This document shows positions 1-7,982 of a stretch of DNA of 10,514 nt, one piece after another. The position numbers were made by a program, and so were the translations under genes. The notes beneath the pieces were generated by a model, which saw nothing but the letters and a program-made list of their open reading frames with translations, was not told where the DNA came from and ran no database searches. Source of the stretch: CAYOFK01 sp964403185 (lineage in GTDB: Bacteria; Bacteroidota; Bacteroidia; Bacteroidales; VadinHA17); assembly GCA_964403185.1 (NCBI GenBank), contig CAYOFK010000111.1, forward strand, positions 1 through 10,514. Reading direction: 5' to 3'. Position 1 is the stretch's first letter. Every line of letters starts with the position of its first letter.

Positions 1-395
1 CTGCCATTCAGGTATAAACGGTAGGAGGCATCAAAAACAGGGATTTTAAAAGAAAGGATTTTCGGATATTGCTCCGGCAACCTGATGGTCAGCCGGTACG
101 TTCCATGGCCCTGACCGGCAAGGTGTTTATTGTTGAGTTTGTAATCAGTCCAATAGCCGGGAACAGCGCCCGTCAAATCGTATTCAGGAAGGGGTGGGGT
201 TTTGAAATCTTCCGGATATAAATAACGCTTCCAGTAAAATTCCCAGTTGCCGTTTAAAGTAATGGCCCATGATTCATCAATGACCTCCTGTCTGAGATTA
301 AGAATGCCGTCATGAACCTGAGCATAGCTCCTGGCATTACTCAGGAAAAGTAAAGCTGCTAAAAAGAAAAAGGAAAGCTTTCTGATGATTATCAT
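1..395 (-). CDS. 7TM-DISM-type membrane signalling protein, N-terminal part only
   Basis: The reading frame starts at the ATG whose complement lies at 393-395 and stays open for 131 codons to the window edge, so only the N-terminus is seen. Residues 1-26 form a signal peptide (MIIIRKLSFFFLAALLFLSN, then ARSYAQ). The following periplasmic part shows the pattern LNGNWEFYWKR-LYPEDF, VPGYWTDY, then GQGHGTYRLTIRLP, which is characteristic of the N-terminal beta-sandwich sensory domain of 7TMR-DISM proteins (seven-transmembrane receptors with diverse intracellular signalling modules). Family knowledge: these proteins continue with seven helices and a cytoplasmic output domain such as a histidine kinase, cyclase, phosphatase or HTH domain. 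The output domain is outside the window, so the type of signalling is unknown. The gene is divergent from the receptor operon at 645-7644; regulation of that operon by this sensor is only a possibility. Confidence 0.82.
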   Translation of the reverse strand, partial: MIIIRKLSFFFLAALLFLSNARSYAQVHDGILNLRQEVIDESWAITLNGNWEFYWKRYLYPEDFKTPPLPEYDLTGAVPGYWTDYKLNNKHLAGQGHGTYRLTIRLPEQYPKILSFKIPVFDASYRLYLNG

Positions 396-408
396 AATTT
401 GCCTGTGA

Positions 409-416
409 CAAAGTTA
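409..416 (-). promoter_or_regulatory. Candidate Bacteroidota -7 promoter element for the 7TM-DISM gene
   Basis: On the minus strand this reads TAACTTTG, an exact match to the Bacteroidota -7 consensus TAnnTTTG. It lies 13 bases upstream of the start codon at 395, which would give a very short leader. No convincing TTTG or TTG -33 element is found at the expected distance upstream, so the call is weak. Confidence 0.3.
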
Positions 417-430
417 TAATTTTATTGCTC

Positions 431-440
431 AGATTAATTG
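431..440. repeat. 10-bp direct repeat AGATTAATTG (second copy at 601-610)
   Basis: The exact 10-mer AGATTAATTG occurs at 431-440 and again at 601-610, inside the intergenic region between two divergent genes. Its core ATTAAT is a palindrome. The two copies sit almost symmetrically, 36-45 bases upstream of the minus-strand start (395) and 35-44 bases upstream of the chosen plus-strand start (645). It could be an operator pair or an AT-rich coincidence. Confidence 0.25.
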
Positions 441-506
441 ACCTCTTCACTATTTATAGACTCACATTGAGTTCCGCCAGGTCTCATTCTTTGCCGAAGT
501 CTTCAT

Positions 507-547
507 TCTCCGGACGACCTTGGGTCGTTCAATGTGTCGTCCGGGGA
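507..547. repeat. Inverted repeat / hairpin in the divergent intergenic region
   Basis: The arm at 507-518 (TCTCCGGACGAC) pairs with 536-547 (GTCGTCCGGGGA) over 12 positions, all Watson-Crick except one G-T pair (509 with 545), around a 17-base loop. An alternative smaller hairpin uses part of the same arm: ACGACC at 514-519 pairs perfectly with GGTCGT at 523-528 around a 3-base loop. The two structures are mutually exclusive. No T-tract follows on the plus strand, and the position between divergent genes does not suit a terminator. It could be a 5' leader structure of the 645 operon, a protein-binding site, or a copy of a dispersed palindromic repeat. Confidence 0.6.
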
Positions 548-644
548 ATATTTTGAAATAATAATTGTCTAAGTACTATAAAGCTGTTCTGGGGCAGGTT
601 AGATTAATTGTGCATTTTCAATGGATATTTCTATATTCGTGGTC

Positions 645-1361
645 ATGTTTAAAAACAACCTCCTGTTTCTCTGTATGCTTGTGTTCTCAGGGATCATTCC
701 GGCTCAGGGGCAGAGGCCCCATGCTTACGTCTCTGCAGACATGCGAATGTCGCCGCAGGATTCTGCAGTTTATGATCAGATGCTTATTAACGGGCGGTTA
801 TGGAGGGGGACATTTTATCAGATTTCCGGGACGGAATGCCTTTTTACGGATGACTGGCTGGACGCGGATATTACCATAAGCGGGAGGTATTTCGATGGCA
901 TTAAGTTAAAATACGATATCGTTAATGATGAGATCATGTTCCCAAGTTATAAAACCAACACCATTGTTGTATTGAATAAAAACCAGGTAACCCGGTTCGG
1001 ATTACACTATAATTCCAGGGAATTTGAGTTTGTAAAATCCGGTGAAGGGGATGCCAGGACTGATGGCTACATGCAGCTCATTTATAGCGGCGGAACACGC
1101 TTATATAAAAAATGGAAAAAACGCGTGGTTGTTAACCAGGCACGGTTAAACCAGGAGTTTAAAGTGGAGGGAGTTCTTTTTCTGGAAAAGGATGGCAGCT
1201 TTCATAAGATCTCGAAAAAGAGCAGTCTGATGAGCCTTTTTAAAGAAAACAAAAAGGAATTAAAGAACAGCATTAGGGAGGCCCACATCCGTATTGATAT
1301 AGACCGTCCCCAAAGCATTGTCCCATTGTTGGAAATAGTTGACAGCAGAAATTTCAAATAA
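645..1361 (+). CDS. Exported protein of unknown function, first gene of the TonB-receptor operon
   Basis: I do not recognise a named family. I chose the ATG at 645 (238 aa) because it places a normal signal peptide at the very N-terminus (MFKNNLLFLCMLVFSGIIPAQG); an upstream in-frame ATG at 621 would add eight residues. The mature protein begins with a short stretch around an YDQMLINGRLWRG motif and appears beta-rich in the middle (DADITISGRYFDGIKLKYDI). It ends in a basic helical segment, KISKKSSLMSLFKENKKELK, that resembles the C-terminal Lys-rich pattern of many uncharacterised secreted Bacteroidota proteins. It has no cysteine lipobox and no enzyme motif. The next gene starts 11 bases downstream, so it is probably co-transcribed and co-functional with the receptor. 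Periplasmic or surface location is inferred from the signal peptide. Confidence 0.82.
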   Translation: MFKNNLLFLCMLVFSGIIPAQGQRPHAYVSADMRMSPQDSAVYDQMLINGRLWRGTFYQISGTECLFTDDWLDADITISGRYFDGIKLKYDIVNDEIMFPSYKTNTIVVLNKNQVTRFGLHYNSREFEFVKSGEGDARTDGYMQLIYSGGTRLYKKWKKRVVVNQARLNQEFKVEGVLFLEKDGSFHKISKKSSLMSLFKENKKELKNSIREAHIRIDIDRPQSIVPLLEIVDSRNFK

Positions 1362-1372
1362 ACTGGCATTTG

Positions 1373-4108
1373 GTGAAATTCCTTATTATCATATTGCTGA
1401 GCATACTTTGTTTTCCTGTGGTGGCACAGGAAACTCCTGTAAAAATCTCAGGAGATTACAATGGGGTGACTTTTCAGGATTTTGTTGAAAGGATTGAATC
1501 AACTTCCGGCTATACCTTCTATTTTAAATCAGGATGGATTAAGGATATTGTTTTGCAGGGCAGCTATAAAGAGGCTGAATTACCTGATATTCTTGAAAGG
1601 GAGCTGAAAGACCACTCCCTGTTTTTCGTTATTGATGATGCACAAAGGGTGTTTTTGACTCAGGGCTTTGCCATAAAGATGGATTTTTCTATAAAAGAAT
1701 TAAATGATACAAACTTCATTATTGTTGAGCAAACTGAACAACAAATTGAGGAAGAACAACGGTCAGAGTTTGAGGTCATTGATATTGGTACTCCTTCAGA
1801 TGATGCCTCCGGCCAGGTGACCCTGTCCGGTTATATTAAGGATATTAATTCCGGGGAACCGGTCATAGGAGCAGTGATCTATGCTACTGAGATCAATGCT
1901 GCTGTTACGACCAATAATTATGGTTATTACTCCCTTACCATACCCCGTGGCAGTTATCAGTTCCAGTTTACATGTCTTGGAATGAAAGAAACTTCCAAGC
2001 AGGTTAATGCCTATGGCAGTGGAAATCTGAATGTTGAAATGAGTGTGCGGATGATCCCTTTAAAGGGTGTAACGGTAACTGCAAATACTGATGTGGCCCT
2101 GACCCGGATGGAAGTGGGCCTGGAGAAACTGAGTATGCAAACCATCAGTCTGTTGCCAACCAATATGGGAGAACCTGATATAATCAGCAGTGTATTGTTG
2201 CTGCCGGGTGTACAAACAGTTGGTGAGGGTGCTCAGGGATTTAATGTCAGGGGAGGTTCAATGGATCAAAATCTGATCTTATTGTATGATGCTCCGGTAT
2301 TTAATTCATCCCACTTTTTCGGTTTCTTTTCCGGGATAAACGGAGAGGTTATCAAAGATCTTTCACTTTATAAAGGGGGCATACCTGCACAATATGGTGG
2401 CCGGGTCTCCTCAGTTCTGGAAATTATCCCAAAGGATGGTAATAATAAAAGAATCAATGCCAGTGGGGGTATCAGTCCGGTAACGGCAAATTTGATGATC
2501 GAGGGGCCCATAATAAAGGATAAAAGTTCGTTTCACCTGGCCGGAAGAAGCACATATTCCAATTGGCTGCTGAATCTGATAGACGATCCTTATGTCAGCA
2601 ACAGCCGTGCTTCTTTTTATGATGTGAATGCCCGCGTTGTTCATGAATTTAATGAAAATAATAAACTGGAATTTTCTGCATACATCAGCAACGACCGGTT
2701 TAAATTCAATATGGACACACTTTATTCTTACAACAATCAGATCTTTTCAATTAAATGGCGCCATGTCATTTCAAAAAAATTATTCTCCGTATATTCTGCC
2801 AACTACAGTGGCTACGACTATGATATCTTAAGTGAAAACAATTCGGAACAAGCATTTGATCTGAAATACGATGTAAGCAATTTAAATCTCAAAGCAGATT
2901 TCACATATTTCCCAAACCTCAGACATAAAATTGATTTCGGCCTGAGTTCAGGAGGGTATCTGGTAAGCCCGGGAGATCTCAGTCCTGTTGGTGATTCTTC
3001 CCTGGTCATTCCATCAACCATTGAAGAACAGCATGCACTTGAGTCGGCACTGTATATTAATGATGAATATATTCTTTCGGATAAAATTTCTATAAGCACA
3101 GGCATTCGTCTTAGTTTGTATTCACTTTTTGGCCCGGGAACAGTGATCAATTATCGTCCCGGGCTTCCAAAAAGTGAAACTACCATATCAGATACATTGT
3201 TATTTAAACGTGGGGCACATATTAAATCCTATTTTGGCCCTGAGTTCAGATTCGGATTAAATTACCGGGTGGGGCCCGTTACTTCAGTGAAGCTGAATTA
3301 CACCCGGACCAGGCAAAATATACACCTGCTTTCCAATACAAGCTCGGTTTCTCCTACGGATATCTGGCTTTTAAGTAATTCACACCTTGAGCCTCAAATT
3401 GGAGATCAGGTTGCTATTGGGGTGTACAGGAATTTACGGGAAAATGTTTTTGAATTTTCTTTGGAAGCCTATTATAAGATCATTCAAAATACCATCGATT
3501 TTAAAGGAGGAGCCAAACTTTTCTTAAATGAAAATATCGAAACGGATGTCGTCAATACCAGAGGAAAAGCCTATGGTATTGAGACTATGATAAAGAAGCC
3601 AAAAGGGCGTTTTAACGGGTGGATCAGTTATACCTATTCCAGGATCCTGCTAAAAAGTGTTTCAGACTTTCCTGAAGATGCCATCAATGAGGGGGCCTGG
3701 TTCCCGGCAAATTACGACAAACCACATTCCCTTACAGTTGTTGCAAATTACCTGGCTTCCAGAAGGTTGACTTTCTCATCTACGTATTTGTACAGCACCG
3801 GAAGGCCCATTACATACCCTGTGGCCAGTTACGATTTTTATGGGGCCAGGTTGTTGCATTATTCTGACAGAAACCAATACAGGATCCCTGATTATTCGCG
3901 TTTGGACATCTCCACCACTCTGTCAATCGGGAAACTTAAAGCAAGGAAAATAGGGTATTCCACCTTTACCTTCTCCGTATTCAACCTGCTTGGACGCCAA
4001 AATGTGTACTCAATATATTTCCAAAACAACGGCAAGGTCCTTAAGGGATATAAACTATCCATCTTTGCCCGGGCAATTCCGTCAATCAGTTATAATTTTA
4101 AATTTTAG
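1373..4108 (+). CDS. TonB-dependent outer-membrane receptor with STN and carboxypeptidase-regulatory-like domains
   Basis: This is an outer-membrane beta-barrel receptor that takes up a ligand using energy from TonB-ExbBD. There is no ATG at the front: the likely start is GTG at 1373 (TTG at 1370 is also in frame), giving the signal peptide MKFLIIILLSILCFPVVAQ. Domains in order (approximate residues): STN domain 24-100; acidic linker 118-145, rich in Glu and Gln; CarboxypepD_reg-like beta-sandwich 149-225 (SGYIKDINSGEPVIGAVIYA); plug domain 250-355 with FNVRGGSMDQNLILLYDAPV and KGGIPAQYGGRVSS; then the barrel, ending in an aromatic C-terminus (SYNFKF). The length of 911 aa is normal for the class. 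It lies 8 bases upstream of the DUF4249 lipoprotein gene, a pairing common in Bacteroidota. STN domains often connect receptors to FecR-type anti-sigma factors, but no sigma/anti-sigma pair is present here. The substrate is unknown. Confidence 0.95.
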   Translation: MKFLIIILLSILCFPVVAQETPVKISGDYNGVTFQDFVERIESTSGYTFYFKSGWIKDIVLQGSYKEAELPDILERELKDHSLFFVIDDAQRVFLTQGFAIKMDFSIKELNDTNFIIVEQTEQQIEEEQRSEFEVIDIGTPSDDASGQVTLSGYIKDINSGEPVIGAVIYATEINAAVTTNNYGYYSLTIPRGSYQFQFTCLGMKETSKQVNAYGSGNLNVEMSVRMIPLKGVTVTANTDVALTRMEVGLEKLSMQTISLLPTNMGEPDIISSVLLLPGVQTVGEGAQGFNVRGGSMDQNLILLYDAPVFNSSHFFGFFSGINGEVIKDLSLYKGGIPAQYGGRVSSVLEIIPKDGNNKRINASGGISPVTANLMIEGPIIKDKSSFHLAGRSTYSNWLLNLIDDPYVSNSRASFYDVNARVVHEFNENNKLEFSAYISNDRFKFNMDTLYSYNNQIFSIKWRHVISKKLFSVYSANYSGYDYDILSENNSEQAFDLKYDVSNLNLKADFTYFPNLRHKIDFGLSSGGYLVSPGDLSPVGDSSLVIPSTIEEQHALESALYINDEYILSDKISISTGIRLSLYSLFGPGTVINYRPGLPKSETTISDTLLFKRGAHIKSYFGPEFRFGLNYRVGPVTSVKLNYTRTRQNIHLLSNTSSVSPTDIWLLSNSHLEPQIGDQVAIGVYRNLRENVFEFSLEAYYKIIQNTIDFKGGAKLFLNENIETDVVNTRGKAYGIETMIKKPKGRFNGWISYTYSRILLKSVSDFPEDAINEGAWFPANYDKPHSLTVVANYLASRRLTFSSTYLYSTGRPITYPVASYDFYGARLLHYSDRNQYRIPDYSRLDISTTLSIGKLKARKIGYSTFTFSVFNLLGRQNVYSIYFQNNGKVLKGYKLSIFARAIPSISYNFKF

Positions 4109-4116
4109 CCAGGATT

Positions 4117-5238
4117 ATGAAAAGGGTTCAGATTTTAATAGTTGTCATCCTGCTCATCTCAAATGCATGTGTTACGCAGTTCATGCCTGATATCGATGAA
4201 TACAAGAACCTGCTGGTGGTAGAAGGATTGATAACCAATGAGTATAAAGAACACTATGTGAAACTGTACAGATCCAATCCGGTAGGTTCACTTGAAGATC
4301 CGCTGACGGTTCCTTTTGCCAATGTTGTGGTTGTTGACAATTTTGGAAATGAAACCTCATTCACTGAAAGGACCCAGGGATATTATGCAACGGATTCAAT
4401 GAGTTTCGAGGTTGGCCGTTTGTATACATTGAAGATTGTGACCAGTGACGACATGTATGCTTCCGATGCCATGGAACTCCGGGATGTGCCTCCTATAGAC
4501 AGACTCTATGCTGAACTGCAATTGCAACCCATTATCGGGACCAATTATGAAAAAATAGGGTACCAGATCTACGTGGATACTCACGACCCTTCCAATGAGA
4601 CCCGTTTTTATCGCTGGGAGGCACATGAGACATGGGAGGTTAAACTGCCACGGAAATTTGACTGGCCTGCCATTGTTAATAAACACTGCTGGACCTCCCA
4701 GGTTTCAGATAGAATATATATTGAAAATACTTCATCCCTGGCTGAAGATCAGGTGAGCCGGTATGCGCTTAACTTTGTTGGAACTGAAACTCCGAGACTG
4801 GATGTTAAATACAGTGTATTGTTAAAACAATATGCCTTGAATAAAGAAGAGTACCTGTATTGGAAAAACCTGAGAGACCAGAATGAACAGGTTGGAGGAC
4901 TTTACGATCCCATACCAATGCCTCTGCCCGGAAACATGGAATCGGAATTAAATCCTGCCCGTGATGTTCTGGGATTTTTCAGCGTCTCCGGAGTTTCTGA
5001 AAAAAGAATTTTCATCAATAATGACACCCTTGAAAAACCTAATTATTATTTATATTGTTATGCCGATACCGTTCAGCCAGGAGAAGTATTCCCGCCAGGA
5101 ATGGACGAAACCTATTTTATACTTTATAAAACTGACCCGCCTGAGGTTCAGTATTTCCTTACCAGAGCGAAAAGCTGTATCGATTGCGCCGTTTTTGGAA
5201 CCGTAGTAAAACCCCCTTATTGGGAAGATGATAAATAG
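4117..5238 (+). CDS. DUF4249 family lipoprotein, partner of the TonB-dependent receptor
   Basis: The protein (373 aa) begins with a lipoprotein signal peptide, with the lipidation cysteine at residue 18 (LLISNAC). After it comes the family hallmark PDIDEYKNLLVVEGLIT (residues 24-40) and a beta-sandwich-like N-terminal domain to about residue 125, ending in RDVPPIDRLYAE. The C-terminal part has a conserved-looking Cys-Trp (191-192, KHCWTS) and a closing CxxC-G-KPPYW pattern (Cys354, Cys357), both typical of DUF4249 as I know the family. The molecular function of DUF4249 is not established. Genes of this family commonly follow TonB-dependent receptors, so a role as an accessory surface lipoprotein for ligand capture, similar in position to SusD, is an inference. 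The start ATG lies 8 bases after the receptor stop, preceded by an AGG-containing stretch; the next gene begins 12 bases downstream. Confidence 0.9.
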   Translation: MKRVQILIVVILLISNACVTQFMPDIDEYKNLLVVEGLITNEYKEHYVKLYRSNPVGSLEDPLTVPFANVVVVDNFGNETSFTERTQGYYATDSMSFEVGRLYTLKIVTSDDMYASDAMELRDVPPIDRLYAELQLQPIIGTNYEKIGYQIYVDTHDPSNETRFYRWEAHETWEVKLPRKFDWPAIVNKHCWTSQVSDRIYIENTSSLAEDQVSRYALNFVGTETPRLDVKYSVLLKQYALNKEEYLYWKNLRDQNEQVGGLYDPIPMPLPGNMESELNPARDVLGFFSVSGVSEKRIFINNDTLEKPNYYLYCYADTVQPGEVFPPGMDETYFILYKTDPPEVQYFLTRAKSCIDCAVFGTVVKPPYWEDDK

Positions 5239-5250
5239 CATACTACCGAA

Positions 5251-7644
5251 ATGCGTCTTATAAGTAAAATAATCACAGGGGGATCCCTCATATTCTGTTG
5301 CCATTCAATGGTGTCGGGACAGAACATGTCCGGATCGTTATTGAACAAAATTACCACATTCGAGAAATATTATGAAGGGGCACATACCGAAAAACTGTTT
5401 CTTCATACAGACCGTGATGTTTATGTCACAGGTGAGCATCTATGGTATGCAGCACATCTCTTGAACAAGAAAAGTGCCATAGCCAATCATTCAAAAGTGG
5501 CCTATGTTGAGTTATTAAATGCTCAGAACAAACCGGTGGTCCAACAAAAAATACCCTTCCGGGAAATCGCAGCTTCAGGTGGATTTAAAATCCCGGATTC
5601 CCTTACCTCCGGTGTTTATATATTGCGGGCTTATACAAAAAGACTCAAAACTTTCGGACCGGCACATTTTTTCCGGAAGCCAATAAGGGTACTCAATCCT
5701 TTTAAGGAAACGCAATATCTGAGCAATGAAAACAGGCCTCAATACACAAGAGAAATTTCGGTAGGTTTTCATCCCGAAGGAGGAACCCTTGTGGCCGGAC
5801 TTAAAAGCAGAATCGGGATAAAAGTCATGGATAGTTTCAGTGTGGGCGTCCCAGTTGAAGGAACAGTCAGGAACGAAGCAGGGGATACAGTCGCAAAGGT
5901 TCAATGTGATGCTTCCGGTTATGGAATATTCGAGTTGGTTCCGGAAAGAGCCAACTCATATAAGCTTGGATTTTCAGTTGATGGTAAACTACATGAATTT
6001 CCTTTGCCACAGTCTGAGGCTTCAGGATTTGTGATCAGGACCTCCCGCACTTCAAAAGGATTCCTTAAAGTGGAAGTAGGTGTTGACGAACAATATGTAG
6101 CTGCGAATGGAAGGAACTACTATTTTGTCGTCCAGACCAGGGGATCTGTAGATTTTCAGGACAACAGACAGCTGACAGAAAACCGTGACATGATCACCAT
6201 CCCAAATTCATTTCTGACCCCGGGGATCAATCAGATTGCCTTGTTTGATCAAAACGGAAAACTTTTGGCGCAACGACTCATTTATACACCATTTGATAAA
6301 CCTGAAAGTATTCAGTTAATAACGGTTGATACGTACCGGACAAGACAAAAGGCCGAATTACAACTGGAATTGGAATATTCAGATATCCCGGATTTTCCGG
6401 CTTTAAGCCTGTCGGTTTCTGTGCCTGGTGAAACAGATCACATCAGTGGTTTTATGGAGAATTACTTCGTTCAGTCAGAATTTTCTAACCTGGTTGAAGC
6501 ATGGGACCTTATGGAACTCATCCGGATTAAAGACGCTGCTGATGTGGAAAAAAGACTGATCGGTATGCATAGCTATTTATACAACTGGGAAACTTCTGAT
6601 AAACTTATTGATTTCCAACGAAAAGATACCGGACCTGATGGAGTATATCTTACAGGAACACTTATTCAGAGGGGCTCGGGAACACCCATTGAAAATAAAT
6701 TATTATACCTGTCGGTTCCGGGAACCACCACAAGCTTAAAATATGCAAGAACTGACAAACAGGGGGCTTTCAAATTCCTGATGCCGGATCAGGCTGGTGT
6801 GTCAGATCTGGTAATACAAGTGGCAAATGGCGATCAGGAAGACTTCAGGATCTCTGTTGACAATCCTTTTTCACTGGACTATCTCGAAACCGGGGCAGCT
6901 TCACTGCGGATTCATGAAAAATTACTGGATAAAGCTTCCGACTGGAGTGTTAATTACCAGCTTGAACAAATCTACCATGACTCCATAATACCACCTGAGG
7001 AACCTGAAAAAATCAGAGCAGAAAACTTTTATGGCAGGGTGGATAAATCGCTCAATCTGGATGATTTTATTACCCTCCCGGTACTTGAAGAAGTGTTTTA
7101 CGAACTTATTTATGGCGTGCGTTTGAAAAAAACAGGTTCAGATTACAGATTCATTCTTCTTGATCCGGTTTTTAATACCACTACAATTGAAAATCCTGCT
7201 GTGTTCATTGATGGGGTTATGGTTTTTGATGTAAACCGGATTGCAGAGATGCATCCTGAAGAGTTTCAACGAATTGATGTGGTCCGGGATAAATATCAAT
7301 TGGGGGATATTGTTCTGAACGGGATCGTCAGCCTTTACACCAGGGATGGTGATTTCAGCATCTATGAGTTGCCCGCTTCCGCCGTTCGCAGATATTATCC
7401 TTTATATAATTCTGTTGGTGAATTTTATTCTCCACACTATTCTGAAAAGGATCCCGGAAAGGCCCGCATCCCGGATCTGAGAAACACACTTTACTGGGAT
7501 CCCAATGTGAGGATTGATGAGCAGGGAAAGGCAACAATAGAATTCTATACATCAGATTTTCATTCTGATTATGTAATAGTAGTTGAAGGGATTACAGAGA
7601 AAGGAGATTTTATTTCTGTGCGAAAAACCATCACGGTAAAATAA
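5251..7644 (+). CDS. MG2/alpha-2-macroglobulin-like exported protein with C-terminal plug-like domain
   Basis: This is a large exported protein (797 aa) with a signal peptide at residues 1-23 (cleavage probably after MVSG). Residues 47-150 form an MG2-type macroglobulin domain beginning EKLFLHTDRDVYVTGEHLWY and including GVYILRAYTK. A second beta-sandwich starts near 167 with the typical FHPEGGTLVAGL. Around residues 475-540 another beta-sandwich resembles a carboxypeptidase-regulatory fold. Residues about 648-710 (NPAVFIDGVMV, then EEFQRIDVVRDKYQLGD) look like part of a TonB receptor plug domain, without any barrel after it. The end (ATIEFYTSDFHSDYVIVVEG) is the usual closing strand pattern of this Bacteroidota family. 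It has no thioester motif, so trapping of proteases as in true macroglobulins is unlikely. As last gene of the tight operon it is probably a periplasmic or outer-membrane partner of the receptor. Its stop codon is followed one base later by the tandem repeat. Confidence 0.88.
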   Translation: MRLISKIITGGSLIFCCHSMVSGQNMSGSLLNKITTFEKYYEGAHTEKLFLHTDRDVYVTGEHLWYAAHLLNKKSAIANHSKVAYVELLNAQNKPVVQQKIPFREIAASGGFKIPDSLTSGVYILRAYTKRLKTFGPAHFFRKPIRVLNPFKETQYLSNENRPQYTREISVGFHPEGGTLVAGLKSRIGIKVMDSFSVGVPVEGTVRNEAGDTVAKVQCDASGYGIFELVPERANSYKLGFSVDGKLHEFPLPQSEASGFVIRTSRTSKGFLKVEVGVDEQYVAANGRNYYFVVQTRGSVDFQDNRQLTENRDMITIPNSFLTPGINQIALFDQNGKLLAQRLIYTPFDKPESIQLITVDTYRTRQKAELQLELEYSDIPDFPALSLSVSVPGETDHISGFMENYFVQSEFSNLVEAWDLMELIRIKDAADVEKRLIGMHSYLYNWETSDKLIDFQRKDTGPDGVYLTGTLIQRGSGTPIENKLLYLSVPGTTTSLKYARTDKQGAFKFLMPDQAGVSDLVIQVANGDQEDFRISVDNPFSLDYLETGAASLRIHEKLLDKASDWSVNYQLEQIYHDSIIPPEEPEKIRAENFYGRVDKSLNLDDFITLPVLEEVFYELIYGVRLKKTGSDYRFILLDPVFNTTTIENPAVFIDGVMVFDVNRIAEMHPEEFQRIDVVRDKYQLGDIVLNGIVSLYTRDGDFSIYELPASAVRRYYPLYNSVGEFYSPHYSEKDPGKARIPDLRNTLYWDPNVRIDEQGKATIEFYTSDFHSDYVIVVEGITEKGDFISVRKTITVK

Positions 7645-7724
7645 AGTCGAAGAGGTCGAAGGGGTCGAAGAGGTCGAAGGGGTCGAAGAGGTCGAAGGGG
7701 TCGAAGAGGTCGAAGGGGTCGAAG

Positions 7725-7824
7725 NNNNNNNNNNNNNNNNNNNNNNNNNNNNNNNNNNNNNNNNNNNNNNNNNNNNNNNNNNNNNNNNNNNNNNNNNNNN
7801 NNNNNNNNNNNNNNNNNNNNNNNN
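7725..7824. other. Assembly gap of 100 N
   Basis: Exactly 100 undetermined bases lie inside the tandem repeat. A round 100 is a conventional placeholder for a gap of unknown size, so distances and copy numbers across it cannot be trusted. Repeat sequence on both sides indicates that the gap is most simply more of the same array, but inserted unique sequence cannot be excluded. Confidence 0.97.
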
Positions 7825-7919
7825 GGTCGAAGGGGTCGAAGAGGTCGAAGGGGTCGAAGAGGTCGAAGGGGTCGAAGGGTCGAAGAGGTCGAAGGGTCGA
7901 AGAGGTCGAAGAGGTCGAA

Positions 7920-7950
7920 GGGGTCGAAGGGGTCGAAGGGGTCGAAGGGG
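7920..7950 (+). other. Canonical G-quadruplex motif inside the tandem repeat (G4 with 5-base loops)
   Basis: Four consecutive GGGG tracts (7920-7923, 7929-7932, 7938-7941, 7947-7950) are separated by identical TCGAA loops. This fits the standard quadruplex pattern of four tracts of at least three G with loops of 1-7 bases. It arises because four GTCGAAGGG units occur in a row here, whereas elsewhere they alternate with GTCGAAGAG. Confidence 0.7.
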
Positions 7951-7982
7951 TCGAAGAGGTCGAAGGGGTCGAAGAGGTCGAA

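Noticed and set aside
2411..3150. Minus-strand open frames within the receptor gene
   Set aside because: They are shadows of a clearly real TonB-dependent receptor frame.
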